Shown here piece by piece: positions 1 to 9,204 of a stretch of 17,613 nt of DNA (the first letter of the stretch is position 1; the number at the start of each line of letters is the position of its first letter). The position numbers and the translations under genes were made by a program. The stretch comes from Rhodocollybia butyracea. Lineage: Eukaryota; Basidiomycota; Agaricomycetes; Agaricales; Omphalotaceae. The notes below the pieces were generated by a model that searched no databases, was not told where the DNA came from, and worked only from the letters and a program-made list of their open reading frames with translations. Location: the NCBI GenBank assembly GCA_015501585.1, contig JADNRY010001072.1, positions 1 through 17,613 of the forward strand, written 5' to 3'.

Positions 1-26
1 TTACAGACAGAATTCAATCGCAGTAG

Positions 27-827
27 GTGCTTTATAGTAATCTTAGATATATAGCTGACAAGCCGCGCGCAGAACAATCCTCAGATTCAAATGAAAATAG
101 CCCATTTTTATATCTGGATTACTTGGGCAATATTGGAACCGATAAAGAGAGTGTTAACTGCTTTGGACATTCTTTCGGTTTCCAGGTACCGTTGCATCTT
201 AGAGAAGAACTTCGTTTGTGTCCCTGTTGTTACTCATGAAGCTACAGAACAAGGAGATCTAGTCATACAGCTGTCCCAAGAATCCAATGTCCGTGGTTTC
301 CTAGAGACCGCACTTCTCGCAGAACAAGCTCGACTAGCGAAACTAGCTGTGATGGAGCCCGATGATATTCCACTGGCTCATGTAGCCAGAGACTGTCATG
401 AGGAAGGTCAAGCCGTGATTTCAGAGCAGGTTCTGCTGTTACAAAGAGCTGCTGCTCAAAGAATCACTTCCCCTCACAGTGAATGCATCCTTCTCTCCTA
501 TCACTTGTCCCGGATTTCCCACCCCCGTATCCTTACTTTGGACTAAACAAACCCACTTGTTTCGGATGCGCACTTTATTTTGGAGCCTACAACTTGAATT
601 GTACTGTTGCTAGCGACCAGCATCTCTCGTCCTCGACGCAGTGTCGGACACGAACTAATGGTTGTAGTAGGGTTTCGATGTGCGCTTTTCCGTCTCAAAT
701 CCCCACTTCGAATACAGCCAAGGTGATTGAAGCGGAGATGATATCTGGGTTCAAGCAAGTGCTTGGTAGCGTGCTTTGCGAAAAAGCTATACGTCGTCGG
801 CAGCTGTTGAGAAATTTAAAAAGATAA
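27..827 (+). pseudogene. Unclear fragment, possibly the N-terminal region of an RBR-type protein
   Basis: I do not recognise this with certainty. The best coding signal is at 230-465, an alpha-helical, Glu/Gln/Ala-rich stretch (for example LAEQARLAKLAVMEPDD and QVLLLQRAAAQR). A second stretch at about 560-640 contains ALYFGAYNLN. This resembles the linker that precedes RING1 in the neighbouring RBR gene (helical region, then 'QRYAQALSNG' and a Ser-Asp-Gln/Ala motif). The two parts lie in different frames with no obvious good splice pair, and no RING cysteines follow before 830. It is on the opposite strand to the RBR pair, so it could be an inverted, truncated paralogue. Equally it could be an unrelated hypothetical gene. 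The left edge may also be cut by the window. Confidence 0.3.
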
Positions 828-923
828 CTATACCATAGTATATTACATAGACAAAATCACAATTACTGGGCTTGGGCGTAATCTGTACTAGTACTTTCAA
901 ACGCAATACGCATCTTCTTACAA

Positions 924-2360
924 TTAGAGTCGGTTGCGCATGCACCTAACGCAAACCATGATATGACAGTCTCTGCAACCCTGCAGGCCCTTCAGCACTC
1001 GAACAAAAATATCTAGATACAACCTTACCTTAAGAAACAAAGGCAAATAATGCCCACATTCCTCACACGTACCTGCTCCCTGGTAATGCCTCCACCGATG
1101 TGGATCACAGTCATGACGATATCTCAGTTCAGTAGCCCTCTGTCGGACAAGCCGTTGGAACGCTACTGGTTCCGCTGCTCTAACTTCCATGCCAACCTCC
1201 CTTTCAACCCTCTGAGCGGCGGTGTCTAGCAACCTGACCTCATCCCATTGAGGGCAAGAACACTTCTTCCAGGGGACGGCGCACAAATAGCAAAATTGCA
1301 TTTGGCAGAGACAGGTCATATGGTATCATCCATGATTGAGCTCGATGATGGAGCTACACTGAGGACAAGTTTGCCAGTGTTCAACTTCGGCAAGGGCTTT
1401 GAGTTCATTAAGTGCTGTATTTTCAGAACACGTCTCGCGAGAATGCGAACTCTGCTTGCAGAGGACGCATGTCGAGAAAGAGCACCGAGAACAGCGCATA
1501 TCCATGCCAGGAGATGTCTCCGACGAACCAAGGAACTTGGAGCACCGTGGGTTGGAGCAGTATACTCTGTGGTGCGCGAGAGTCTCAAATTCCCGAGATT
1601 TAGCTTCAAATTGTACGCGCAATACGTCTGTGAGCATTTGAAGAACGTTCCGCATAGGCAACGACTGTTGACAGCACCGCAGAGGAAATAACGACTCGTC
1701 CCCGAGACACGCTTGCACGACAAGTAGTAATGACTGCAAGGCGCTGGAAGGTAGTTGAAGTGCGAACGCGATCTCCACATATAACACAGTCCACCCTATA
1801 CAGGTATATGAATTAGACGTTGATAAAGATCAGAAAAAAAACTACTCACTGCGAAGGTCCGCTACCTGTCTTCGGCAGCAAAGAAATGACAATATTTTCC
1901 TCGGGTTCACCTGTCGCTAGATTTCTGTCACCGTTGTTAAAAGCCCTGAATACTCGTAAGATCGGTGCTACGTGAGGGAAGCCACCACTAGTACATACTT
2001 TGGATCTTCCAGTGTCTTCTGCGCATCTGACCGTTCAGGCAGAATTTGTCCGTTTGAGAGGGCTTGAGCATATCTTTGGTCGTCAACAGCGCCTTGTTCC
2101 AGGGTAGCCAGCATTGCGAGTACATCTTGGTCGCTGTCAATAGCCTGCTGAAGACTGAGAGCACGCGATAAATTTTGAGAGACAGCAGTTATTTCCTCCT
2201 CAAACAGTTTAAAGGCAATCTCCTCGTCTGATAGTGGCACATTGTCCCGGGACTTGCCTTTACGCCCAAACGAGATATTGCAGATGTCGTCCAGTGCTAG
2301 CTGAGCAACGACAAGAGAGGAGAGACAGTCATCAGTAGTATTGCGCGCATGAAGTGGGGA
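924..2360 (-). pseudogene. RBR-type E3 ubiquitin ligase-like gene (RBR-A), probably non-functional
   Basis: Family role: RING-between-RING ligases take ubiquitin from E2 onto a RING2 cysteine and pass it to substrate. Proposed exons are 924-980, 1029-1795, 1850-1945 and 1999-about 2360, with introns of 48, 54 and 53 nt. Reading 5' to 3': a helical N-terminus (DDCLSSLVVAQLALDD, about 2330); a Q-L-E-D-P linker near 2000; RING1 starting CVICGD (about 1790); an IBR with YCSNPRCSKFLGS and C-x2-C pairs (1440-1590); RING2 TCPQCSSIIELNHG..., then TCLCQMQFCYLC (1255-1375); and a tail with three C-x2-C pairs (CEECG, CRDC, CVRC; 930-1075). Breaks: one base missing at about 1745 (FQ|APC); RING1 changes frame again after PCSHYY and lacks the usual C-x2-C; TGA at 1326-1328 replaces the catalytic cysteine. 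No ATG precedes the N-terminal helix in frame without running into the end of RBR-B. Confidence 0.75.
981..1028 (-). other. Putative 48-nt intron in RBR-A, divisible by three
   Basis: Donor GTAAGG and acceptor CTGCAG flank 48 nt. Removing them joins LFLK to GCRDC and gives the regular C-x2-C zinc tail seen in fungal RBR proteins. Because the length is a multiple of three and there is no stop inside, retention would add 16 residues without breaking the frame. Confidence 0.6.
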
Positions 2361-2503
2361 CGATATAAGACAGTCATTACTTAGCTGGTACGTATTTATC
2401 TTGTTCGAAAGGAAACGTGGGATGTCAATTATACTTTGGTCGTCAAGGATAAGCTGCGGGATGCACGTAAAGAGGGTTTCTTGCTCTATTCCATATACAT
2501 AAG

Positions 2504-3704
2504 TTAACGACGACAGATGCATACGCTCTTCTTCCATTTAGAACCGCAGCGATAACAAAACTCACTTCGACAACGGCACGTAATGTGGCTACACCCCTGA
2601 GCGAGTTCCACCACTGCGCTGCATCCAGGACAGGTTTGCCAGCTATTCTCGCGGACAAGATTGCGAAACTCGACCTCCATCAACTCCTCTTCGACAGTGC
2701 GACAATTTAATGTCCCCAAATGAGCACGCTCCTTTGCATAGAATACAGACCGCTCAGAGCAAAGAAGGACATTGGTGAAATTGAGAGGAAGCGGAGCCTC
2801 TGGGCCGAAACAGCGAACCTATTCTTTGAATGAGATCAATGACCCAAGGAACCCAGAATAGCGTGGATTGGCTTCTGGCGCAGCGATGTCTGAGGCAGGG
2901 ACCCTGTTCTCGAATGAGCTCCATGACCCAAGGAATACAGAACAGCGTGGATTGGGGCAGTATAAACGATCTTTAGGAGAAATATCAAGTTCAGTGGCTC
3001 TCGCTCGCAAGCGCCCGCCTAGAGAAGGGTTAAGATCGTCAAGCGCCTGCATTAGGCTTTGCCCGTTTTCCTCCGTAGCAAGACTGATGATATTTCCGCA
3101 ACATTTTGGAGGAAACATGTTCTCGTTATCAATGCATATTCGGGTATACTGCTGCAAGCACGGAGTTGCAGTAGTGATGCTCACAGGCTTGGACATCGAA
3201 GAATGGGAGTGTCGGTTTCCGATTCCATGCATACCGCGCAATGCTAACTGGATCAGTAGAAGACTGGTCTGTATTTTTTTTTAAAAAAGTGTTCATAACC
3301 ACCTCGATGAACAGGTTTGAGAGAACGTACCCTACGCTCCCATCGATATCCAACTCGTCAGCGCTAGCTATAGTAGGTCTCAGGTCAGGTTCAGAGGACC
3401 TTTGTGAAATACTCAGAATCAATAGAGAGCAACAAATGTATCTAGATACCCACGAAGGACCTTCCAGTGGAGAGGGAGGTATACCTTCGCTGTCTTCTGG
3501 TGCGATGTTGGTTTGACCAGTAATTGCAACCTCGTCGAACGCGGTCAGAAATAGATCAAAGTCTTCCGCCATGAGCTGCAGCCCATACTCATGGTCCGAC
3601 TCTAGTGTGCCACCAAGGTCGAGGTTGAGCTCGTCGATATCATCGAGGTAGACCTGAGCTATGAGTAGCGCGGATATTCGGTCAACGTTGCTTAGAGTAG
3701 CCAT
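2504..3704 (-). pseudogene. RBR-type E3 ubiquitin ligase-like gene (RBR-B), frame-broken
   Basis: Start chosen at the ATG of MATLSNVDRISALL (3704), because IAQVYLDDID matches the N-terminal helix of RBR-A (VAQLALDDI). A longer in-frame start exists at 3779. RING1 lies at 3140-3240 but in three successive frames: CAVCMESETDTPILRC, then ACEHHYCNS, then CLQQYTRICID. IBR: YCPNPRCSVFLGS at about 2930, then an 84-nt in-frame duplication ending in a stop at 2819-2821. The rest of the IBR (CILCK, then KERAHLG) is again split between frames at 2720-2790. RING2 (2520-2640) is intact: TCPGCSAVVELAQGCSHITC, with the catalytic Cys of 'GCSHIT' present, then FCYRCG. It stops soon after (2504) and lacks the zinc tail of RBR-A. 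The number and mixed type of breaks favour a pseudogene. Confidence 0.72.
2822..2955 (-). repeat. 84-nt tandem duplication inside the RBR-B IBR domain
   Basis: Plus-strand 2822-2871 and 2907-2955 align over about 50 nt with few differences; both contain GACCCAAGGAA followed by CAGAA and AGCGTGGATTGG. On the minus strand the copies encode NPRCSVFLGSWSSFE and NPRYSGFLGSLISFK, 28 codons apart. The second copy has lost the zinc-binding Cys (Cys to Tyr). Confidence 0.85.
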
Positions 3705-3794
3705 TGCAAAGAATTCGCGAATGGAGAACGAGGCAAGTTTCCGCGGCTTCATATCTGCTATATTACCGAGGTGAAACATTATTGTAAGTCAAGA

Positions 3795-6012
3795 TCGATT
3801 GCGGATAACAGAGTTTATCCATATATCATACATGTGATAGGAGAAATACAAGAATCAGCATTCGCCCACACCTCCTAGTTCCCCTTCAACCACTCCTCCC
3901 TTGTCCCTGGATAGCTAGGCGGTTTAGCGGTCTCAAATTCTCCCGGTGCCACCGAGTGAAACCCAACAGGTTGCCTGTCCCTCATGATTGCATGGATTTT
4001 TGGGAACTTGTCCACCTGTGTTGAAATCGGATTCCAGTCGCCAGGAGGTTCACCTTGGAAGTACTCAAAGTACGATTGCGGGGCAGAGATGATATCCTCA
4101 GGGATAGGAAGGCCTTGGGCATTGTATGCTTCACCGAGGCGCTGCACAGCAAGCTCACGCATCCGATCCTCATATGCAGCGACACGCGGTTCGGTATCAG
4201 GTAGTGCCGCATTCCACTTGGCCTGATCGAAGGCCACGAACGACTCATGTTCGGGCGGTCAGCTTTAGGGATATCCAAGAGAGCTTTAATCGTAGGGAAT
4301 CGAGAAAACGTGGTCCAAGAGGGAAAAAGTGGTTTATCTTGAAGTATGAGTTGATAAGCTTGACGAACTCTTGCCGAACGTTCACTTTCTCTATGCCATT
4401 CAATCTTCCAGCGCAGGGCCGTCTGGAGAGGACCTTTGATTTTGGTCCAACCTGATTGAGCCATGAATGAAAGGGTACCCAATTTGCTTAGCAAAAAACA
4501 CTACCTACCTGCTTTGGTGAGTTTCGTAGCATATGTCACTTGAGCTTCGCGTTCCCAGCCATTAGGAATTCTGTGAGGCACACGTTAATTTGCATAACCA
4601 TGATATAAACATCTGACCGTACGTTGTTTCGGTCCATCCTTCTTCAAGGAGCTTCTGGTAGATTTGCGCCTTGCGAGCTTCCAAGATTTCTCCGTAGTTC
4701 GTGAACCGCTCTTCACTAACCTGACGGTTCCACTTTTGGATAGTCGCCGCATCCTAGATTTCAAAAAAACGACGGTAAGCCAGTTGCTTGGTCGGTATAG
4801 TGTTGAAGCACACCTCTTCGATTTGGTCTTTCAAAGCCTTCCGCTTTGCAACATAAGGGGCGATTTGTTCAGGTTGTAAGCGGGATAAGTGATTCAGGTA
4901 CTTAGATATTTTGTCGATGCCTCTGGGCATTGGCGCACCTAAGGAATATTTAGCCGCATGAGCGTACTCAGTAACTGGGAGAGCCTGACCACCGGACTGA
5001 AAATCTTTGGCACACTCTTCGGCATTTACATGCAGCTTCTTGATCATGCGAAGACGCTTGCGATTATCATAAGTCTTCCTGTGCAATATCTTTGTGAAGA
5101 GTTGCGCGTGTAAAGCGGATTGAGTCGTACCAGTTGTTCCTACATTCAGTACATAGCCTCACGCATGCGAGAAGGTCCAACTCATTATGATTCACTTTAG
5201 GATCGCCGCAATCCTATGTTCAATCTGCCGTCAGCAGAGGGTCTGCATCGATTGGGAGTACCTACATGACAGTGCTTGTCGAATAGGAGAGTAAGGTATC
5301 TCCTCTCGGTCATATCCGTGGCTCGCAAGGCAGGCATGCCAGCGTTGATCCTCGACCTTTTCCATATCGACTCCGCACTGGTCATTCTGAGCCGCTGGCG
5401 AAAGGGTCTGACTTGCAAGCACATAACAAGAGTTTCAGGGGCAACATGGCCAAGAATCTGGAGGAATGTTAGACAGTTGTAAAACTACACTTGGTCATAT
5501 ACCTCGTCTTGCATTTCCGGTGGAAGCGTCAACATACGCTCCAAAGATCCCGCCTTTCTTCTTCGAACCTTGGTAGGACCTTCTTTTTTCGAAGGACTAG
5601 CGTTTTTTTTTCTCTTGGATGGCCGAACTTCTAGGTTTAATGAGATAAGACAAGGTCCAGGACAAAACAGTTTGCGTTGAACATACCAAGCTTGAACGTG
5701 TCCTTCTCGATTTCGCTTGTTGGTTCGGGCTCATAATTATCAACAGGGGCCTCGTGATCGTCGTCACTCTGTTCCTCTTTGTAGTTCTTCCTCGCTTTAC
5801 TGCGCTTGGTCGTTCGTTTTCATTCATCTTGGAAGAAGGAGGAAGCACGAAAGAAGAAACCACGAACCGAACCAAGAAGACGCCGACAGGAGCTATTGAT
5901 GTCTCAATCCGGGCCGGTCAGCTCCATCAGTTCTCTCCAAAGTAGCATTGATTCTGAGAGTAATTTTTTGTAGCCCTATACACTATGATACAGCAGACGG
6001 TTCAGCAAAACA
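3795..6012 (-). repeat. Tandem duplication unit, copy 1 (F-box gene with its flanks)
   Basis: This unit aligns collinearly with 6025-8257. Matching landmarks: the 3' flank with GCGGATAAC...GAGTTTATCCAT (3799 and 6031), every exon and intron of the F-box gene, and the upstream region with AGTAATTTTTTGTA and CACTATGATACAGCAGAC (5959-6000 and 8189-8246). The presence of the upstream element in both copies means the promoter was duplicated with the gene. Confidence 0.88.
3875..5827 (-). CDS. F-box domain protein with Cys-rich segment, copy 1
   Basis: Probable substrate adaptor of an SCF ubiquitin ligase; the substrate is unknown. Proposed exons: 3875-4451, 4509-4570, 4618-4753, 4814-5213, 5266-5457, 5503-5630, 5687-5827. 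They code for about 545 aa after repair. Order: a basic/acidic N-terminus (KRSKARKNY, then SDDDHEAPVDNYEPEP); the F-box core LERMLTLPPEMQDE plus ILGHVAPETLVMCLQ; a Cys segment CHDCGDPKV...CVRLCTECRNNW; RKTYDNRKRLRMI; GWTKIKGPLQ; and C-terminal GEFETAKPPSYPGTREEWLKGN*. This order is common in agaricomycete F-box families. Four one-base breaks are needed: missing base at about 5815 (copy 2 has CCC where copy 1 has CC), an extra base at about 5120 compared with copy 2, a missing G at the 4617/4618 splice, and a missing C at 4253-4255. All are short-run changes, so the gene may be intact in the organism. Confidence 0.78.
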
Positions 6013-6024
6013 AGGTGAGATCGA

Positions 6025-8257
6025 GCGCGTGCGGATAACATCGGAGTTTATCCATTATGCTGGTGGAAATCGTATGATACATACAGCTGTGATACTAGGA
6101 AAAATAGCCAGTCGTACAAGAATCAGCATTTGTCCACTTCGCCTAGTTCCCCGTAGAGTCCAAGCCTTCAAGTGCACCTTCAACCACTCCGAAAATGTCC
6201 CTGGGCAGCTAGGCGGCTGAACGATCTCAAATTCTCCCGGTGTCACCTTGTGAAAGCAGAAAGATCGCCTGTCCCTCATAATCGCATGGATTTCTGGGAA
6301 CTTGGCCACTCGTGTTGGAATCAGATTCCAATCACCAAGAGGCTCACTTGGAAGTACTCAAAATACGATCGTTAGGGATAGGAAGGTTTTGGGTATTGTA
6401 TGCTTCACTGAGGCGCTGCACAGCAAGCTCACGCATCCGATCCTCATATGCAGCGACATGCGGTTCAGTATCAAGAAGTGCCGCATCCCACTTGGCTGAT
6501 CAAAGAGCACAAACGATTCATGCTCGGGCGGTCAAATTGAGGGACATCCAAGAGAGCTTTAATCGTAGGGAATTGAGAAAACGTGGACCAAGAGGGAAAA
6601 AGTGGTTTATCTTGAAGTAGGAGTTGATAGGCTTGACGAACACTTGCCGATCGTTCATTTTGTCTGTGCGTTGAATCGTCCAGCGCAGGACCATCTGGAG
6701 AGGACCTTTGATTTTGGTCCAACCTAATTGAGCACGATGAATGAGAGGTATCCAATTTCTTTAGCAGAAAAAAAACTACCTGCTTTGGTAAGTTTCGTAG
6801 CATATGTCACTTGAGCTTCGCATTCCCAGTCTTTAGGAATTCTGTGAAGCATATGTTAATTGCATAACCATGATATAAACATCTGATAGTACGTTGTTTC
6901 GGTCCATCCTTCTTCAAGGAGCTTCTGGTAGATTTGCGCCTTCCGAGCTTTCCAAATTTCTGTTTCTTTCTTGATCCGCTCTTCATCAACCTGACGTTTC
7001 CACTCTTCGATAGTCGCTACGTCCTAAGTTAAAGAATGTTAATTAGCTGGTTGCTTTGATAGTTCTGAATCGGTAGTCCTGAAGCATACCTCTTTAATTT
7101 GGTCTTTCAAAGCCTTTCGTTCTGCAACATAGGGGCGATTTCCTCAGGCGGCAAGTCAATCAGCTTCTCTGAGATCTTGTCGATGCCTCTGGGCATTGGA
7201 GCACCTAGGAAATGTTTAGCCACATGAGCGTACTCAGTAACTAGAGGCTGAGTCCTGACCACCGGACTGAAAATCTTTGGCGCACTCTTCGGCATTTGCA
7301 TGCAGTTTCTTAATCATACCATCACGCTTGCGATGATCATAAGTCTTCCTGTGTATTATCTTTGTGAAAGGTTGCGCGTGTAAAGTGGATAAGTCAAACC
7401 AGTTATCCCTACAGTCAGTACATAACCTTGCGCATGCGAGAAGGTCCAACTCGCTGTGATCCACTTTAGGATCGCCGCAGTCCTATGTTCAATCCGTCGT
7501 CAGCAGAGGATCCAAATCGATAGGGAGTACCTACATGGCAGTGCTTGTCGAACAGTAGAATAAGGTATTTTCTCTCAGTCATGTCCGTGGCGTGCAAGGC
7601 AGGCATGCCAGCGCTGATCCTCGACTTTTTCCATGTCGACTCTGAACTGGTCAAGATGAGCAGCTCACGAAGGTGGCTGACTTGCAAGCACATAACAAGA
7701 ATTTCAGGGGCAACATGGCCAAGAATCTAGAGGAATGTTAGAGAGTTGTAAAGTTACACTTGGTCATATACCTCGTTTTGCATTTCCGGTGGAAGCGTTG
7801 ACATACGCTCCAGAGACCCCGCCTTTCTTCCTCGGAACTTAGTAGGACCATCTTTTTTCGAAGAAATAGCGGGTTTTCGTTTCTTAGACGGCCGAACCTC
7901 TAGGATAAACGAGATAAGACAAGGGCTAGGGCCAACAGTTTAAAACATACCAAGCTTCAACGTGTCTTTCTCGATTTCGCTTGTGGGTTTGGGCTCATAA
8001 TTATCAACAGGAGCATCGTGATCGTCGTCACTCTGTTCCTCGTTGTAGTTCTTCCTAGCTTTACTGCGCTTGGGTCGTTCTTTCCCATTCATCCCGGAGG
8101 TTTTCCTTTCCTTTCCGGAAGAAAAAGACAGGAGCTATTATCCACGTATCATCCGGGCCGGTCAACTCTAGATCGCGTTAATAATAAAAGTAATTTTTTG
8201 TACCGTCGCCACTCGCCCTATAATGTACACTATGATACAGCAGACAGTCCAGCAATC
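6025..8257 (-). repeat. Tandem duplication unit, copy 2
   Basis: Direct-repeat partner of 3795-6012. It is interrupted by small indels throughout, including a 26-nt insertion near 6149-6175 and a 19-nt deletion near 6365. Point differences are spread through exons and introns alike, so the duplication is not recent. Confidence 0.88.
6143..8092 (-). pseudogene. F-box domain protein, copy 2 (pseudogene)
   Basis: Collinear with the gene at 3875-5827. The 5' half is sound: start at 8092, KERPKRSKARKNY in frame, F-box core LERMSTLPPEMQNE/ILGHVAPE, and the Cys segment LCTDCRDNW followed in frame by HRKTYDHRKR. The 3' half is broken: 4 extra nt at about 7245-7255 after FQSGGQ; one base lost near 7130 (ATAGGGG against ATAAGGGG in copy 1); the splice donor used in copy 1 (GGTCAG) reads TATCAG at about 6885; one base lost near 6680; 19 nt deleted near 6365; and 26 nt inserted just before the original stop position (6143-6145), which carries that frame on to 6055. 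These lesions are too varied for a base-calling artefact. Confidence 0.8.
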
Positions 8258-8460
8258 TGATACTAGTACATCCAAAATTCTTTACGATTCTTTCACTGTA
8301 TTGTGACTCCACGTCCGAGCGCTTCGTGAATTCTAATGTAATCCTGGGAGCGAGATATCCAAAAATATTAGTCGCTTGGGAACCTGTGGACATCGAGATC
8401 ATGATGCTGACCTCGTCCTTTTCTGCACTCTTCTGTTGTAACACGTTGAGGGGTTGACTA
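8178..8460. other. Stretch without a recognisable gene
   Basis: Beyond the end of the duplicated promoter (about 8257) I see only a minus-strand open frame (8178-8444) with no domain I recognise. It could be the decayed 3' part of the candidate gene at 8460-8798, since a plausible donor (GTAAGA, about 8485) and acceptor (CAACAG, about 8437) would join the two. Confidence 0.3.
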
Positions 8461-8798
8461 CCAAGGACTCAAAAATGTCTTACCGTGGCCTTAATCTCAT
8501 CTGCTTTCTTTTCACTGAGAGATGTCACCTTTTTCTCTGTGGCTTTCTTGCCACGACTCTCCTTCTCGCCTCTTTAGTGCTCTGGATAGTGCAGGATGAG
8601 CGGTGAGCTCAAGTGGGCTGTGATCTCGGTCGTGAGTCTACTGACCTTTGGTGCTTTTGCATGGGGAATACTTCGTTTGGAGGAGAAGCATCTAGCAGAA
8701 TTTACATCGAGCAGGAATCGACACGGAGTAGTTGCCAGACGACTTTGAGAGAAAAGAGAGGTGCGAGAATATCGTGCCAATGTGGAGAAGGAAAGCAT
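8460..8798 (-). pseudogene. Candidate mitochondrial-presequence protein, with in-frame stop
   Basis: From the ATG at 8798 the peptide begins MLSFSTLARYSRTSLFSQSR and reaches SARCFSSKRS. It is rich in Ser/Arg and low in acidic residues, with a typical R-C-F-S-S processing site, so it looks like a mitochondrial targeting sequence. Reading on, TAA at about 8574 interrupts the frame, yet the frame stays coding-like beyond it: GKKATEKKVTSLSEKKADEI, then a GTAAGA donor. The Lys-rich continuation could suit a small basic mitochondrial DNA- or ribosome-associated protein, but I cannot assign a family. It overlaps the plus-strand small ORF at 8596-8748; at most one is likely to be real. Confidence 0.35.
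8596..8748 (+). CDS. Possible small single-pass membrane protein (50 aa)
   Basis: ATG at 8596 opens a 50-residue peptide. Residues 7-26 (WAVISVVSLLTFGAFAWGIL) form one clear hydrophobic segment flanked by charged residues. After TGA (8746-8748) the same frame continues with a charged, helix-like stretch (REYRANVEKESILEGRNRSR) up to about 8867. This may mean an exon boundary or a read error has been missed. No family recognised. It is antisense to the candidate at 8460-8798, so confidence is low. Confidence 0.3.
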   Translation: MSGELKWAVISVVSLLTFGAFAWGILRLEEKHLAEFTSSRNRHGVVARRL

Positions 8799-8899
8799 TT
8801 TGGAAGGAAGAAACCGAAGCAGGCTAGGAACCCAGCTTTTAAGTTGGTTCTAAACTTGAACTGATACATTGAATTCGAGGTCATCTGTCCCTTGAGGTC

Positions 8900-9204
8900 C
8901 AACGCCGAAGAAATCCCTCTTCAGAAGTTCTAGGTAGGGCCATCGCAGCCTGGATTCCGATGATACTTATATGGGTACGGCGGGAGAAGGTTGAAAAGGT
9001 ATAATATATACCCTTGTCCGCAATAAGACCTATCAGATCACCATGAGGGGTAAATCCCACATTTAGCTACTACTGCCCACGACCTTTGAACGTTTGAAAG
9101 CTGATTGTTGAGCTTGAACTTGATCATGATCAAGAGCCAGGATACTATAAGCGCCCGGCTTCGTCCTTCTCTTCGGGCCGAATTTCTAGACTTCATTTCG
9201 TCCC
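8900..9204 (+). promoter_or_regulatory. 5' region of the uL10m gene
   Basis: No ORF of interest. An AT-rich TATAATATATAC lies at 9000-9011, about 190 bp before the start codon, and could serve core promoter function. This is an inference from position only. Confidence 0.3.

Noticed and set aside
1326..1328. Selenocysteine at the RBR-A active site
   Set aside because: A Cys to Sec swap would sit exactly here, but dikaryotic fungi are generally thought to lack the selenocysteine machinery, and RBR-A has other lesions in RING1. A nonsense mutation is the simpler reading.
1968..2537. RBR-A starting at the ATG at 2537
   Set aside because: Its first 11 codons overlap the coding end of RBR-B in another frame, and the segment before about 2330 has no resemblance to RBR N-termini.
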